Source: an uncultured Flavihumibacter sp.
GTDB taxonomy: Bacteria; Bacteroidota; Bacteroidia; Chitinophagales; Chitinophagaceae
Direction: 5' to 3'
Assembly (NCBI GenBank): GCA_902168105.1
Contig: CABHOY010000030.1
Coordinates: forward strand, 248,001 to 312,000
Length of the DNA: 64,000 nucleotides
Part shown: one piece after another, positions 51,901 through 60,015 of the stretch
Position numbering within the stretch: the first letter of the stretch is position 1
Layout: every line of letters starts with the position of its first letter
Position numbers and translations under genes: made by a program
The notes under the pieces: generated by a model
The model's input: the letters and a program-made list of their open reading frames with translations, nothing else
Told to the model about the DNA's origin: nothing
The model's database searches: none

Positions 51901-54900
51901 ATAACCGGTAGCAAAGCGGGAAGCATATGTCACAAATTCTCCGTTCTTCACTCCCAGCATTGCAGCTATACCGTTTGCCGGCTTCAGCGCGGCGGTATAT
52001 TTATCTTCATAAAGCTTATTACCGCCACCTGCGTCATACCCTTTAAAGTCGTCGCCAACAAAGTAAGCACCATACACCAGTTTATCTATCTGGAATGAAA
52101 TCAGTGATCCCAGCGGCAACAGCTGCTCTGCTGGCATATTACCATCTGGCGTGCCTTGTATGGTGAAATACGTTCTGTCCAGCGTAGAGAATTTCAGATC
52201 CTTCGCTTCAGCAGGCAGCGTAATGTATGTACCACCAGGCGTGATAAAGGTATAAGTATTGTTGGCCTGATTTTTCAGCTGTTCGAACTGTTTGATATCC
52301 GCATAACCGACACTCTGCTGATCTCCATCATCTTCCAGCACCCCCCACACATGACCAGGATCGTGTATCACATTCCACTGGTATTTCAGCAAACTATACC
52401 CTGTACCATAATCCATTAGGTTATCCGTACCTTCTTTCGGCAAACTTATCATTGTACCGAAACTGTGATCCAGTGTGTAAGCACCATGACCAATTTCATG
52501 GGCTGCGGTACGGCCAATACTTTCATCTGATGCGCCTTTCGTAAAGATCAGTCCATACTGGCTTTCACGCGGCATCTTACCCTGCAGGTCCCCGTTAGCC
52601 AATGTAGCTTCATCCACGATAAAGAGATATACGGCATCCTTATCGATCGTATGATCCTTACGATATGCTTTGATGAGCAGCTTTTCCTCACCGGTAAACG
52701 CATTACTCAGGAATGCACTCTTCGTATCCTGTACGCTGTTGTCTCCATTCAGGTCCCATGACTCATCTGCTCTGAAGCTTTCATCTACAGTGAGGACCGG
52801 CGTAATACCAATACCGCTATACGCTTTACCCAGGGCTTGTTTTACAGCCGCATCCGGCACACGAACGGCGGCGCCTACAGGTACCAGTACCACTTTACAA
52901 TCCTTAGGCGTATAACTCACGAGCAGGAGCTTACCCATACTCATATAACCACCCTTGCCATCAGGATACACAGCATAGATCTCCTGTGCATCGCCACCAG
53001 GGCCACCGGTTACTTTCAGTGTGAATGTATTACCATCCGGTTGTGCGGGTACTGCTATACCCTTACCTGTTACGAATTTGAACAGGGACTTATCCAGATT
53101 ATCCGCCGTCAATTGCAGCGTAGCAGTGATCTCTTCCTGTACACCTGGTGTGATGGCTTTTGCGTTTACGCGATACTTACCGCCTGCCAGTGATTCAAAT
53201 TGTTTATCCAGCAGCAGGTTGCCTTCGTAACTATCTTTCCAGGCATCGAAGGAATACTTGTTACCGGCTCCTGCGGTAAATATTACTTTACCGTTCTCAA
53301 GGTTCAGGTTCTTTAATGCTGCAAGAGCGGCATCATTGCCAGCAAAGTCTTTATCACGTTTACCGGCAGCAGTAACGTTGCCGTCTTTATCTACTTTATA
53401 GAGATTACCATCTTTATCTTCTATTACCAATGGCAGCTCCTTCCCTTTATCCTTATAAGGTATTTCCTCTTTCTTACCGGTAATAGGATCGGTAATAGTG
53501 ATAGTACCTGTTTTGGTATCGACCTTAATGTTCTGAGGACTATCAATAGGTATTTGTGTAGTAATATCAGGAACGATATCACCGGTCTTCACACTACCTA
53601 CATCATTACCACCTTTGTTGCCTGCAACATCGCTAATAACAGTCGCCAGGTCTTTCAGTCCCTGTGCCACACTGTCTACGTCAGCGATCTGACTGCCGAA
53701 TTTATCAAACGTGGTTTCCACAATACCTGTTAACAGCTGTCTGTCGGTATTGACGGTGATGTTATCGAACTTCACCTTCACCCTGTTATAACCAATAAAT
53801 GATACCGTGATATAGCCGTAGCCCGTAAAGGAACCGTTACCACTTACCTGCAATATCTTCATCGGGAAGTCGCCTACCATCACCTGCTCGCCTGCTTCCA
53901 GTGTTTTGATCGGTGTTTTATTAGTGATCTTACTATCAGCCAGTAGACCACATGTCATGTCTTTACTCACGTCCCTGTCGGGCATAACAAAGCCATGAAC
54001 ATCACCCAGCACTTTATTTCCCTGCGAACAATACCCTCCTACACGGTATTCATATTTACGTCCCGGAACGAGACCATATATGGTAATGCGGGTGTCGGAT
54101 GATTTCACGCTGAACCACTCTGCAGCTGGCTTGTCTGCTTCGCGATAATCAACAGTATACTCATACATCTTCGGTTGCGGCAGCCATGAAATAGCAATGT
54201 TGCCACTCTCTATCGTGGCGGTAGCCTGTATAGGCGGGGTACAATCATCCTGGAAAGTGAACCAGAAGATCTCACTATATCCACCGTTGTTAAATACATC
54301 ATAACTATCTGCACCCAACTTGGCTTTGGCCTGTACACGCCATCCGTATTTCTTTCCGGGGATTAATGAAGGCTCGGCCGGGCCATATAACAAGGTAGTG
54401 GTGAATACAGTAGTCTGATATAACGGCGGCATGCTGCTGAAAGCCGCTTCCGGCGCCATGCCGTTATCCCAGAGTTCTGACAGTGTAAATTCGTATTCGG
54501 TGTTAAAGGCAGCATTAGGACTTCCCATATGCCGTGGCGTCCAGGTGAACAGTAAATTCAAAGGGTCCCTGAATGCGACGGATTCACCCTTTACCGGAAG
54601 GTTCAGCAAAGGTGGATCGCTTGTAACGATCCAGGCAGGCGGAGAACAACCCTGACGGGGATCGCTAAGTACCTGACCAAGCCTGGCCTCCAGTACTTCC
54701 ACACAAAATGTATAATAGCCATCCCGTAGCCTTCCTGTTCGCGTTAACTGCGATAAAGGTATACCGGATACATCGAGGTTGTTGAGGTTGAAATAAGGCG
54801 CAAGATCATCCAGTGATAACTGGGTAGGAACGCCTGCATCCAGCACGATAGGCCGGTAAAATACATAGTCCTTGCTGCGCAGTGTTGCGAGCGTTCCTTT

Positions 54901-55143
54901 GATTGTAAGACGAAGCTTCACAGATAGTGAGGGTTCCTGCAGGTCCTTGTTCAGCAGGGTGATCACCATCCTCGGCACAGTACCTGTGTACAATGTGCTC
55001 AACTGCGGAGATACCGGCTGTACCAGTTGTACCTGTGCCTGCACAGGATAGTCCTGGGCATTACCCTGCATGGAAATACACAGACTGATAAGTAATATCA
55101 GCCATCCTGTCAAACATCTACCTCGGTTATATATTCTGGTCAT
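48976..55143 (-). CDS. Polymorphic-toxin-like secreted protein with protease-like modules and C-terminal tip
   Basis: 2055 residues. Signal peptide to about 29 (ISMQGNAQ). Two or three Ig/FN3-like domains span about 60-390. A Lys/Asp-rich segment (about 535-600) is followed by a domain with HEIGHGAYTLDH at 882-893, an HEXXH zinc-protease motif with a third His. Helical regions follow (about 1100-1350). Hydrophobic, Ala/Gly-rich helices at about 1533-1570 and 1597-1622 resemble pre-toxin membrane segments. A block at about 1680-1790 has His1707 (VVVHGDANG) and Cys1748 (VLLSCAD), spaced like the dyad of C80-type autoprocessing proteases. The last 200 residues are the likely toxic tip; VDLGIRI...YQFKT hints weakly at a nuclease fold. 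Four immunity-like genes follow. Confidence 0.75.
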   Translation of the reverse strand: MTRIYNRGRCLTGWLILLISLCISMQGNAQDYPVQAQVQLVQPVSPQLSTLYTGTVPRMVITLLNKDLQEPSLSVKLRLTIKGTLATLRSKDYVFYRPIVLDAGVPTQLSLDDLAPYFNLNNLDVSGIPLSQLTRTGRLRDGYYTFCVEVLEARLGQVLSDPRQGCSPPAWIVTSDPPLLNLPVKGESVAFRDPLNLLFTWTPRHMGSPNAAFNTEYEFTLSELWDNGMAPEAAFSSMPPLYQTTVFTTTLLYGPAEPSLIPGKKYGWRVQAKAKLGADSYDVFNNGGYSEIFWFTFQDDCTPPIQATATIESGNIAISWLPQPKMYEYTVDYREADKPAAEWFSVKSSDTRITIYGLVPGRKYEYRVGGYCSQGNKVLGDVHGFVMPDRDVSKDMTCGLLADSKITNKTPIKTLEAGEQVMVGDFPMKILQVSGNGSFTGYGYITVSFIGYNRVKVKFDNITVNTDRQLLTGIVETTFDKFGSQIADVDSVAQGLKDLATVISDVAGNKGGNDVGSVKTGDIVPDITTQIPIDSPQNIKVDTKTGTITITDPITGKKEEIPYKDKGKELPLVIEDKDGNLYKVDKDGNVTAAGKRDKDFAGNDAALAALKNLNLENGKVIFTAGAGNKYSFDAWKDSYEGNLLLDKQFESLAGGKYRVNAKAITPGVQEEITATLQLTADNLDKSLFKFVTGKGIAVPAQPDGNTFTLKVTGGPGGDAQEIYAVYPDGKGGYMSMGKLLLVSYTPKDCKVVLVPVGAAVRVPDAAVKQALGKAYSGIGITPVLTVDESFRADESWDLNGDNSVQDTKSAFLSNAFTGEEKLLIKAYRKDHTIDKDAVYLFIVDEATLANGDLQGKMPRESQYGLIFTKGASDESIGRTAAHEIGHGAYTLDHSFGTMISLPKEGTDNLMDYGTGYSLLKYQWNVIHDPGHVWGVLEDDGDQQSVGYADIKQFEQLKNQANNTYTFITPGGTYITLPAEAKDLKFSTLDRTYFTIQGTPDGNMPAEQLLPLGSLISFQIDKLVYGAYFVGDDFKGYDAGGGNKLYEDKYTAALKPANGIAAMLGVKNGEFVTYASRFATGYNAGSVSSPYYGTSKLYDDFSVVHFDLAKDLDPLEKLLTAKKADVPLLTLTADDLRFATQEIAFNFGDSKLSTVKDMLLKLLDEKSPMKDYLTFYTVANMRANELDQYKGCLESMGWDAGFLPKLKGMGYDDEYGRKKRANEFYSGLRNQLYKEFKTLASKSNQLVTDLEAAVQAGKDQYAINKIFAANYNYCSLGDLKLDTRMYILKQLLSEGGDNNNWYTDPNWYTSNDGAFILGDLIRSTPQADRLKVLKDGFMANNYQWLRKLVTQSEKWFNGVGYENVHDIADAISPWILENYSNLGIKPTQKTLGYEYLKIDVKPFYPGETEFYLGLNTDGFKIKDASSNVETEYKLNDPAGRGGDHIIVTEDGKIDMWQSYTMKDVAKDYQPAYGSYFEKYDPFEPVTLRTTRTLLELGLNKDEKIILPAYMAYFYHRDVDRAVSERKTRTVLNYVNIGAGVLLSVETGGSSLAYAMTVVAQMSAAVSAGDLLVQEAKRGMTVEEYEKNKGYFQSWEKVVTASNTANMVVGGVSLGVGAIVKVNSFCETVGFVRAELDGVPATLTNIRTAWNIVKQMRNAEYLAQVTEGSVITLADELKRTSVVVTADDLKHMEGWLSTGKENVIYVVVHGDANGFKVMRNGVEEAFDGESLMGQILSHAKPDSKIVLLSCADIDIAKHFGKQFQHTFYCNHGYVDVAETGAIAGEHPFIEISATGATREVAISEFGTELTAAEAERLGAEKVVRLGSEVEKAAEGAGGIDYVAVKARLKSVLDKYTDEGTVEKMLGVMKANETTAKRFIDGLKNKELDEIEGIRVVVSMASGNEQTMKASIQALEKGDELLKSGYKPENLRFEHKVDKVFDVDLGIRIQPGLEEYSLAYQFKTNTETLSSNIIGRATSQLFRAPANKRIAEFRLIESDNLASIEMNESVMEKFRHDLFEKSQKPPNTVTIDEIHLVFSNGEKVKVIWNGKKIEFVKF

Positions 55144-55167
55144 AGGGACACCTTATGAAATACTGCT

Positions 55168-58100
55168 TTATTGATTGATAACTACCTTCCTGATCATGTT
55201 GCCCAGCGGGGTTTCCAGCACAAGCAGATAAACACCTGCCGTCATGTTCACGCTATAGGACAAATTAAATGTGGTGGCTGCCGCTTCTTTCCTGTCGCTT
55301 ACCAGCTGGTTAGATATGATGTTGATCATGCGCAGGCGAATAGCCGAAGACTTATCCAGCGTAATGCGTACGGCAAATTGTCCGGTATTCGGATTTGGCG
55401 ACACCTCAAATGTTTTGATGAAAGGTGTTTGTGCACCACCAGGTTGCGGGAAGGTTTGTTGCGTTAATACGTTGACATTTTTAGTAACTACCTTATCACA
55501 TTCGCCGATCATGGTACGTAAGCCGATCTTAAACACACCGGTATCCGCAAACCTGAGTTGTGCATAGGTTTTAGTCTGGTCTACCAGTGTAATATGCTGC
55601 CCTTCCGGAATGATCCATTGAACAGCTTCCGGTACAGGATCGCTGATGTTAAAGAGGTAAATGTCTTCGTTGGTAAATACCTGCGTGCTTACCACAAAGC
55701 TAGCTGCGATATCCTTGTCTGATTTATTGATGGTGATGCTGCCGACACCGGTGCAACCATTACCGTCAGTTACCTGCACCTTGTATTGTCCGCTGTTTTT
55801 AAGCGTTACTACTGGTGTGGTAGCAGTGAAGCCATTGCTTCCGGTCCATGCATACTTCGCACGGGCATCTGCAATACTTGCATCCAATGTTAAAGTCTGT
55901 GCGTTACAGAGTGTTTTATCTGCTCCAAGATTGACAGTTAATGCCGGAGGATTTTTCAGTGTAAAATGCTGTACTCTTTTACAGTTACCAGCATCAGAGA
56001 TCGTAATTGTATAACTACCTGCTGCAAGCCCATAACGATCAGCGTCTGTGCTGCCATCGTCCCAGCGATAGATAAATGGAGGTGTACCACCACTGGCATT
56101 CACCTTGATACTACCATCATGATTATTGTTGCAGGTAGGATCTTTAGTCACAGGGGCAGTTTCAATACCACCGGGTACTATCATAGCAGTATGGTTCTTC
56201 GTTTCGCAACCATGGGCATCTTTTATAAATACCAGCAAATTACCGGCAGTTACGGCTTCTATATGCTGTGTTACATCGCCGGTGGTCCACTGGTACTCAA
56301 ACGGTGCAGTACCGCCTGTAACAATAGCTGTAGCTGTACCATCGGCACCGGAAGCACAGGTTACGGGTGTGGTCTGAATATCCACGCCTAATACCGCCGG
56401 TGTAGCCAGGTGATATACAGGTGATGATCTTGTGATATTATTTTCGTCAGTGACCTTTACGAGGTAATCTCCTGTGCCGACGTTATGCAGAATACTGTCT
56501 GTCGAAGACAATAATGTTTCAGTGCCATCCACAACTGCAAACCACTGGTAACGATAAGGTAAATCATCCGTAGCAGGAATACCACCAACAGCATGCGCTT
56601 CCAGCACGCCATCTTTATCGCCGAAGCAGGAGATATAATGTGTTTCTTCAATAGCCGCGGTGAGCATGGGTGGCTCATCCAGCGAATACTGCACAGTAAG
56701 GGTACATCCCTCTGTGCTGCCATTGGTATTATTTGCCAGCTGCGCATCAGACACTACAAGTGTGTAAGCGCCTTTGCCTATACCGGACAATGTTGTTTGA
56801 TAACCATCAGCAGTTTTTATCATAGTGGAAGACAACTGCTGCTGTTGATCGTTAGTCCACGACATCGTGTAGCTGCCATCAGGCGCTGGTGTACCACCAT
56901 TTACGGTTACGGTAACATGTCCGTCTGTATAACCAAAGGCCAGTGGATCTTTCTGTGATGTCGTCACCACTGCCACCGGTGCCGCCGGTTGCGTTACAGT
57001 AGCTTTGTCTGTAACAAAGCAACCATAATTATCAGTTACAGTTACCTGGTATTCTCCCGTACGTACATCCAGTACATCTGCATCATCAGCTGCATTGTTC
57101 CACTGGTAAGTGTAAGGCAAAGTACCGCCGGTAACAGTAGTTTTTACAAAACCATCATTGCCATCAAAACAGGTTACCGCGCGGGTAGACAGCTGTAGTG
57201 TCATAGCAGGAGGTTGTGTAAGGTCGAATGTATCTGAGAAACGATCGATGTTATTGAAATCAGTCACCATCACCAGGTACTTGCCTGCTCCCAGCGACAA
57301 TGCAGTAGCTGCCTGTTGTGAGATAGAAGTTGCAGTACCATTTACAATTTTATACCACTGGAATTTATAAGGTTCGGCACCACTGAAAGGCACACCACCT
57401 TTGGCAGTAGCCAGCAGAGAGCCATCTGTAAATCCATAGCAGGAAACATAATGCTGCTCCGTAATAGCTGCTTCCAACACCGGCGGTTCCAGCAATGTAA
57501 AATCCTGTTCAAGGCGGCAGCTCTGAATGTCAGTATTTATACCACCGGGATAATATAATGCATCAGTAACAACCAGTTTATATTTACCGGCACCGAGGTT
57601 AGGCAGATAGGTTTCATAACCGCCGCTTATTTTTTTGTTGACGGCAGTGCTAAGAACATTACCATTTTCATTTGTCCAGGTGATATGATAAGAACCATCC
57701 GTCTCAGGAGTACCACCACTCAGCAATACACGGATGCTACCGTCAGTATAACCATAGGCTGCAGGATAGGTAGTCGTTTGCGTTGCAATAGCCAATGCCG
57801 CAGCAGGTTCTGTTACCTCAGGATAAGCGTTTGCAATACAACCATGATAGTCTGTTACTTTCAATGTATAATCCCCTGCACTAAGTGTAGTTATTGCTGA
57901 TGTAGTGGCTCCTGTATTCCATTGATAACGATAGCTGAGCGTACCACCACTTACCAGCGATTTAAGCTGACCATCGGCGCCACCGTAGCAACTAACATTA
58001 CGGGCAGTCATCGCTATTTTTAGCTTATCAGGTTGCACGAGGTGCACTACCGGCGATTCACGTGTTATGTTGTTCGCATCGGTGATCCGCACCACATAAT

Positions 58101-59994
58101 CTCCTGCAACGAGGTCGGTAGCAGTAGTAGTGGTTTGCCCTATAGAAGTATATATACCGCCTGTTATGCTAAACCATTCGTATTTATATGGCGCACCCAC
58201 AGTAAAAGGTTTGCCGCCTGTAGCTGTCAACTGCAACGAACCATCGTTTAGTTCGTAACAGGAAATACTATCTTTCACAACTGCGGTGGCCACCAGCAAA
58301 GGAGGCTCTGTCAACATGATATCGGTAGTAAGTATACACCCGTCACCATTAGCACCCACAGCCAGTGCATATTTTGCATCTGTAGCGGTAATAGTGTAAG
58401 TGCCTGCCACCAGTTGCGTAGCTTGTATATGATAAGACGTGCCGGCTACACTACCGTTAAACGGAATATTTGTGCCAGCTGCATTTTTCATTGTAACGTT
58501 ATAACCACCCGAAGGTAGTTGGGCTCCGCCTTTCAAATACACATCTATCTGGCCATCATTATAACCAAATGCCTTTGGATCTGTGGGAGTAGAACTCTCT
58601 ACTCCCAGTGCAGCCGCAGGCTGGCCGATCGTTACCTTTACTTCCTTACCGCTTCCACCTATCAGTTCTTCGGTACAATCGTATCGATCTTTTACAACGA
58701 ACACATAATCTCCCGCCGGTAACCCTGATATGGTATAATTAGCAGGATCAATGAAAGCCGAGGAATTCCAGCCGGTAGCATTCTGCAATTTCCAGTACAC
58801 TTTAAAACCTCCACTACCGCCTGTGGCATTCACCTGTATATTACCATCGCTGCCCCCAAAACAATACACATCCTTTTTACCCGTACTCGAAAACGTCACC
58901 GGTTGCGGCGATGTAATAGTAGCCTTACCGCGATGTGTTACACCTGTGCTGAAGGTTGTGATCTTGTCAGTTTTATACTTTCCAACGAGGGTAATACGAT
59001 AGCCTCCTGGCGCAAGATTTTCCAGCACTGCTTCGTTATTGCCATCCAGTACAGCGCCAGGTAACCCGGGATAAGACACATGGTTGACGGTGTCTTCCAG
59101 CAGGATGTTCAGGATCTCGCCCGGGATCAGGGCACGGTCAAACTTCACCCTGATATTACCGGTATTATGATTCGCGCATAAAGGGTTTGTTGACGTTGTG
59201 CTGATAATATGAGGCGATGATAAACGAATACTATAATTAATAAAATTAGAGGCATCGTTACATGGCGAAACTAACTGCAGGAAGATGGGTTTGCCGATAT
59301 AATCGTTGTTCCAATTGGACCCCATTAACTGTTTAGCAGATGTCTGGAACACATCCTGACCTTGCCCTACGGCGGCATAGTACCAGCTCTCCTGATCAAG
59401 GGAGTATTTCCAGGTGTATACAGCTGGCGTAAATCCTATCGGACCATTAATAGTGATGGGTTCATCCACCGGCAGTTGATTCTCGTCTGGCTGTACCAGC
59501 ATCTCATCCATGAGCGGCGTAGCCTTCATAAAAAGCGTGCCTCTCATAGCCCCGTCGTTATAATATATACTTGTGGCCGTAAACTGGGTACAGTTATCGT
59601 AAAACCAGTCAGGAAGCCAGGTATACCCTGCGTAGATAACACCGGTCTTACAAGCACCGCTGTTTCTTGAATCCGCAAGTGATGCCCAGGCATATATGCG
59701 CGACACCCTTCTATCATAGGTAAAATCAGTGCTATAAGATACATTTAGCTGCCCGTTGGTATCAAAATTATCGGCGTAAAAAAACTGAGCCGTTGTTTCT
59801 CCTCCACCAGGCGAGTACTGATACATTGTTAGTTTGGTTTGGGTACATTTCTGGCGTACGCTTCTGGTGCACATCAAAGTGCCATTCACTTCAAAACGGT
59901 ATTTGCCAGTTTTTCTCTCCTGCGCAAACAATGATACTGCTGTAAAGAAAAACAGCAGGGCAGTCAACAGGGATTTTAAACTTCTCATCTTCAT
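55168..59994 (-). CDS. T9SS-exported SprB-repeat surface protein with a three-module super-repeat
   Basis: 1608 residues with a signal peptide (to SLFAQ, near 25). The N-terminal 370 residues are beta-rich and include several cysteines. From about 375 to 1345 it is a chain of SprB-like modules (SCYGGADG... YQW... GDYTLKVTDYHGC). Three module types follow one another in fixed order with a period of about 272 residues: (F/Y)GYTDG at 476, 747 and 1020, and SC(Y/F)G-type starts at 578, 851 and 1122. A PKD-like domain (1350-1510) leads to a type A T9SS sorting domain (FEVSPNPNTGQF ... AGVYLLVLETPLGNMIRKVVI, about 1529-1608). It should be exported by T9SS and bound to the surface, as SprB adhesins are. 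Confidence 0.9.
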   Translation of the reverse strand: MKMRSLKSLLTALLFFFTAVSLFAQERKTGKYRFEVNGTLMCTRSVRQKCTQTKLTMYQYSPGGGETTAQFFYADNFDTNGQLNVSYSTDFTYDRRVSRIYAWASLADSRNSGACKTGVIYAGYTWLPDWFYDNCTQFTATSIYYNDGAMRGTLFMKATPLMDEMLVQPDENQLPVDEPITINGPIGFTPAVYTWKYSLDQESWYYAAVGQGQDVFQTSAKQLMGSNWNNDYIGKPIFLQLVSPCNDASNFINYSIRLSSPHIISTTSTNPLCANHNTGNIRVKFDRALIPGEILNILLEDTVNHVSYPGLPGAVLDGNNEAVLENLAPGGYRITLVGKYKTDKITTFSTGVTHRGKATITSPQPVTFSSTGKKDVYCFGGSDGNIQVNATGGSGGFKVYWKLQNATGWNSSAFIDPANYTISGLPAGDYVFVVKDRYDCTEELIGGSGKEVKVTIGQPAAALGVESSTPTDPKAFGYNDGQIDVYLKGGAQLPSGGYNVTMKNAAGTNIPFNGSVAGTSYHIQATQLVAGTYTITATDAKYALAVGANGDGCILTTDIMLTEPPLLVATAVVKDSISCYELNDGSLQLTATGGKPFTVGAPYKYEWFSITGGIYTSIGQTTTTATDLVAGDYVVRITDANNITRESPVVHLVQPDKLKIAMTARNVSCYGGADGQLKSLVSGGTLSYRYQWNTGATTSAITTLSAGDYTLKVTDYHGCIANAYPEVTEPAAALAIATQTTTYPAAYGYTDGSIRVLLSGGTPETDGSYHITWTNENGNVLSTAVNKKISGGYETYLPNLGAGKYKLVVTDALYYPGGINTDIQSCRLEQDFTLLEPPVLEAAITEQHYVSCYGFTDGSLLATAKGGVPFSGAEPYKFQWYKIVNGTATSISQQAATALSLGAGKYLVMVTDFNNIDRFSDTFDLTQPPAMTLQLSTRAVTCFDGNDGFVKTTVTGGTLPYTYQWNNAADDADVLDVRTGEYQVTVTDNYGCFVTDKATVTQPAAPVAVVTTSQKDPLAFGYTDGHVTVTVNGGTPAPDGSYTMSWTNDQQQQLSSTMIKTADGYQTTLSGIGKGAYTLVVSDAQLANNTNGSTEGCTLTVQYSLDEPPMLTAAIEETHYISCFGDKDGVLEAHAVGGIPATDDLPYRYQWFAVVDGTETLLSSTDSILHNVGTGDYLVKVTDENNITRSSPVYHLATPAVLGVDIQTTPVTCASGADGTATAIVTGGTAPFEYQWTTGDVTQHIEAVTAGNLLVFIKDAHGCETKNHTAMIVPGGIETAPVTKDPTCNNNHDGSIKVNASGGTPPFIYRWDDGSTDADRYGLAAGSYTITISDAGNCKRVQHFTLKNPPALTVNLGADKTLCNAQTLTLDASIADARAKYAWTGSNGFTATTPVVTLKNSGQYKVQVTDGNGCTGVGSITINKSDKDIAASFVVSTQVFTNEDIYLFNISDPVPEAVQWIIPEGQHITLVDQTKTYAQLRFADTGVFKIGLRTMIGECDKVVTKNVNVLTQQTFPQPGGAQTPFIKTFEVSPNPNTGQFAVRITLDKSSAIRLRMINIISNQLVSDRKEAAATTFNLSYSVNMTAGVYLLVLETPLGNMIRKVVINQ

Positions 59995-60015
59995 AAGTAA
60001 GGGTTAAAATATAGA

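Noticed and set aside
48976..55143. Rhs, CdiA or type VI effector
   Set aside because: I found no YD/RHS repeats, no hemagglutinin repeats, no PAAR or VgrG-like domain and no two-partner secretion gene nearby.
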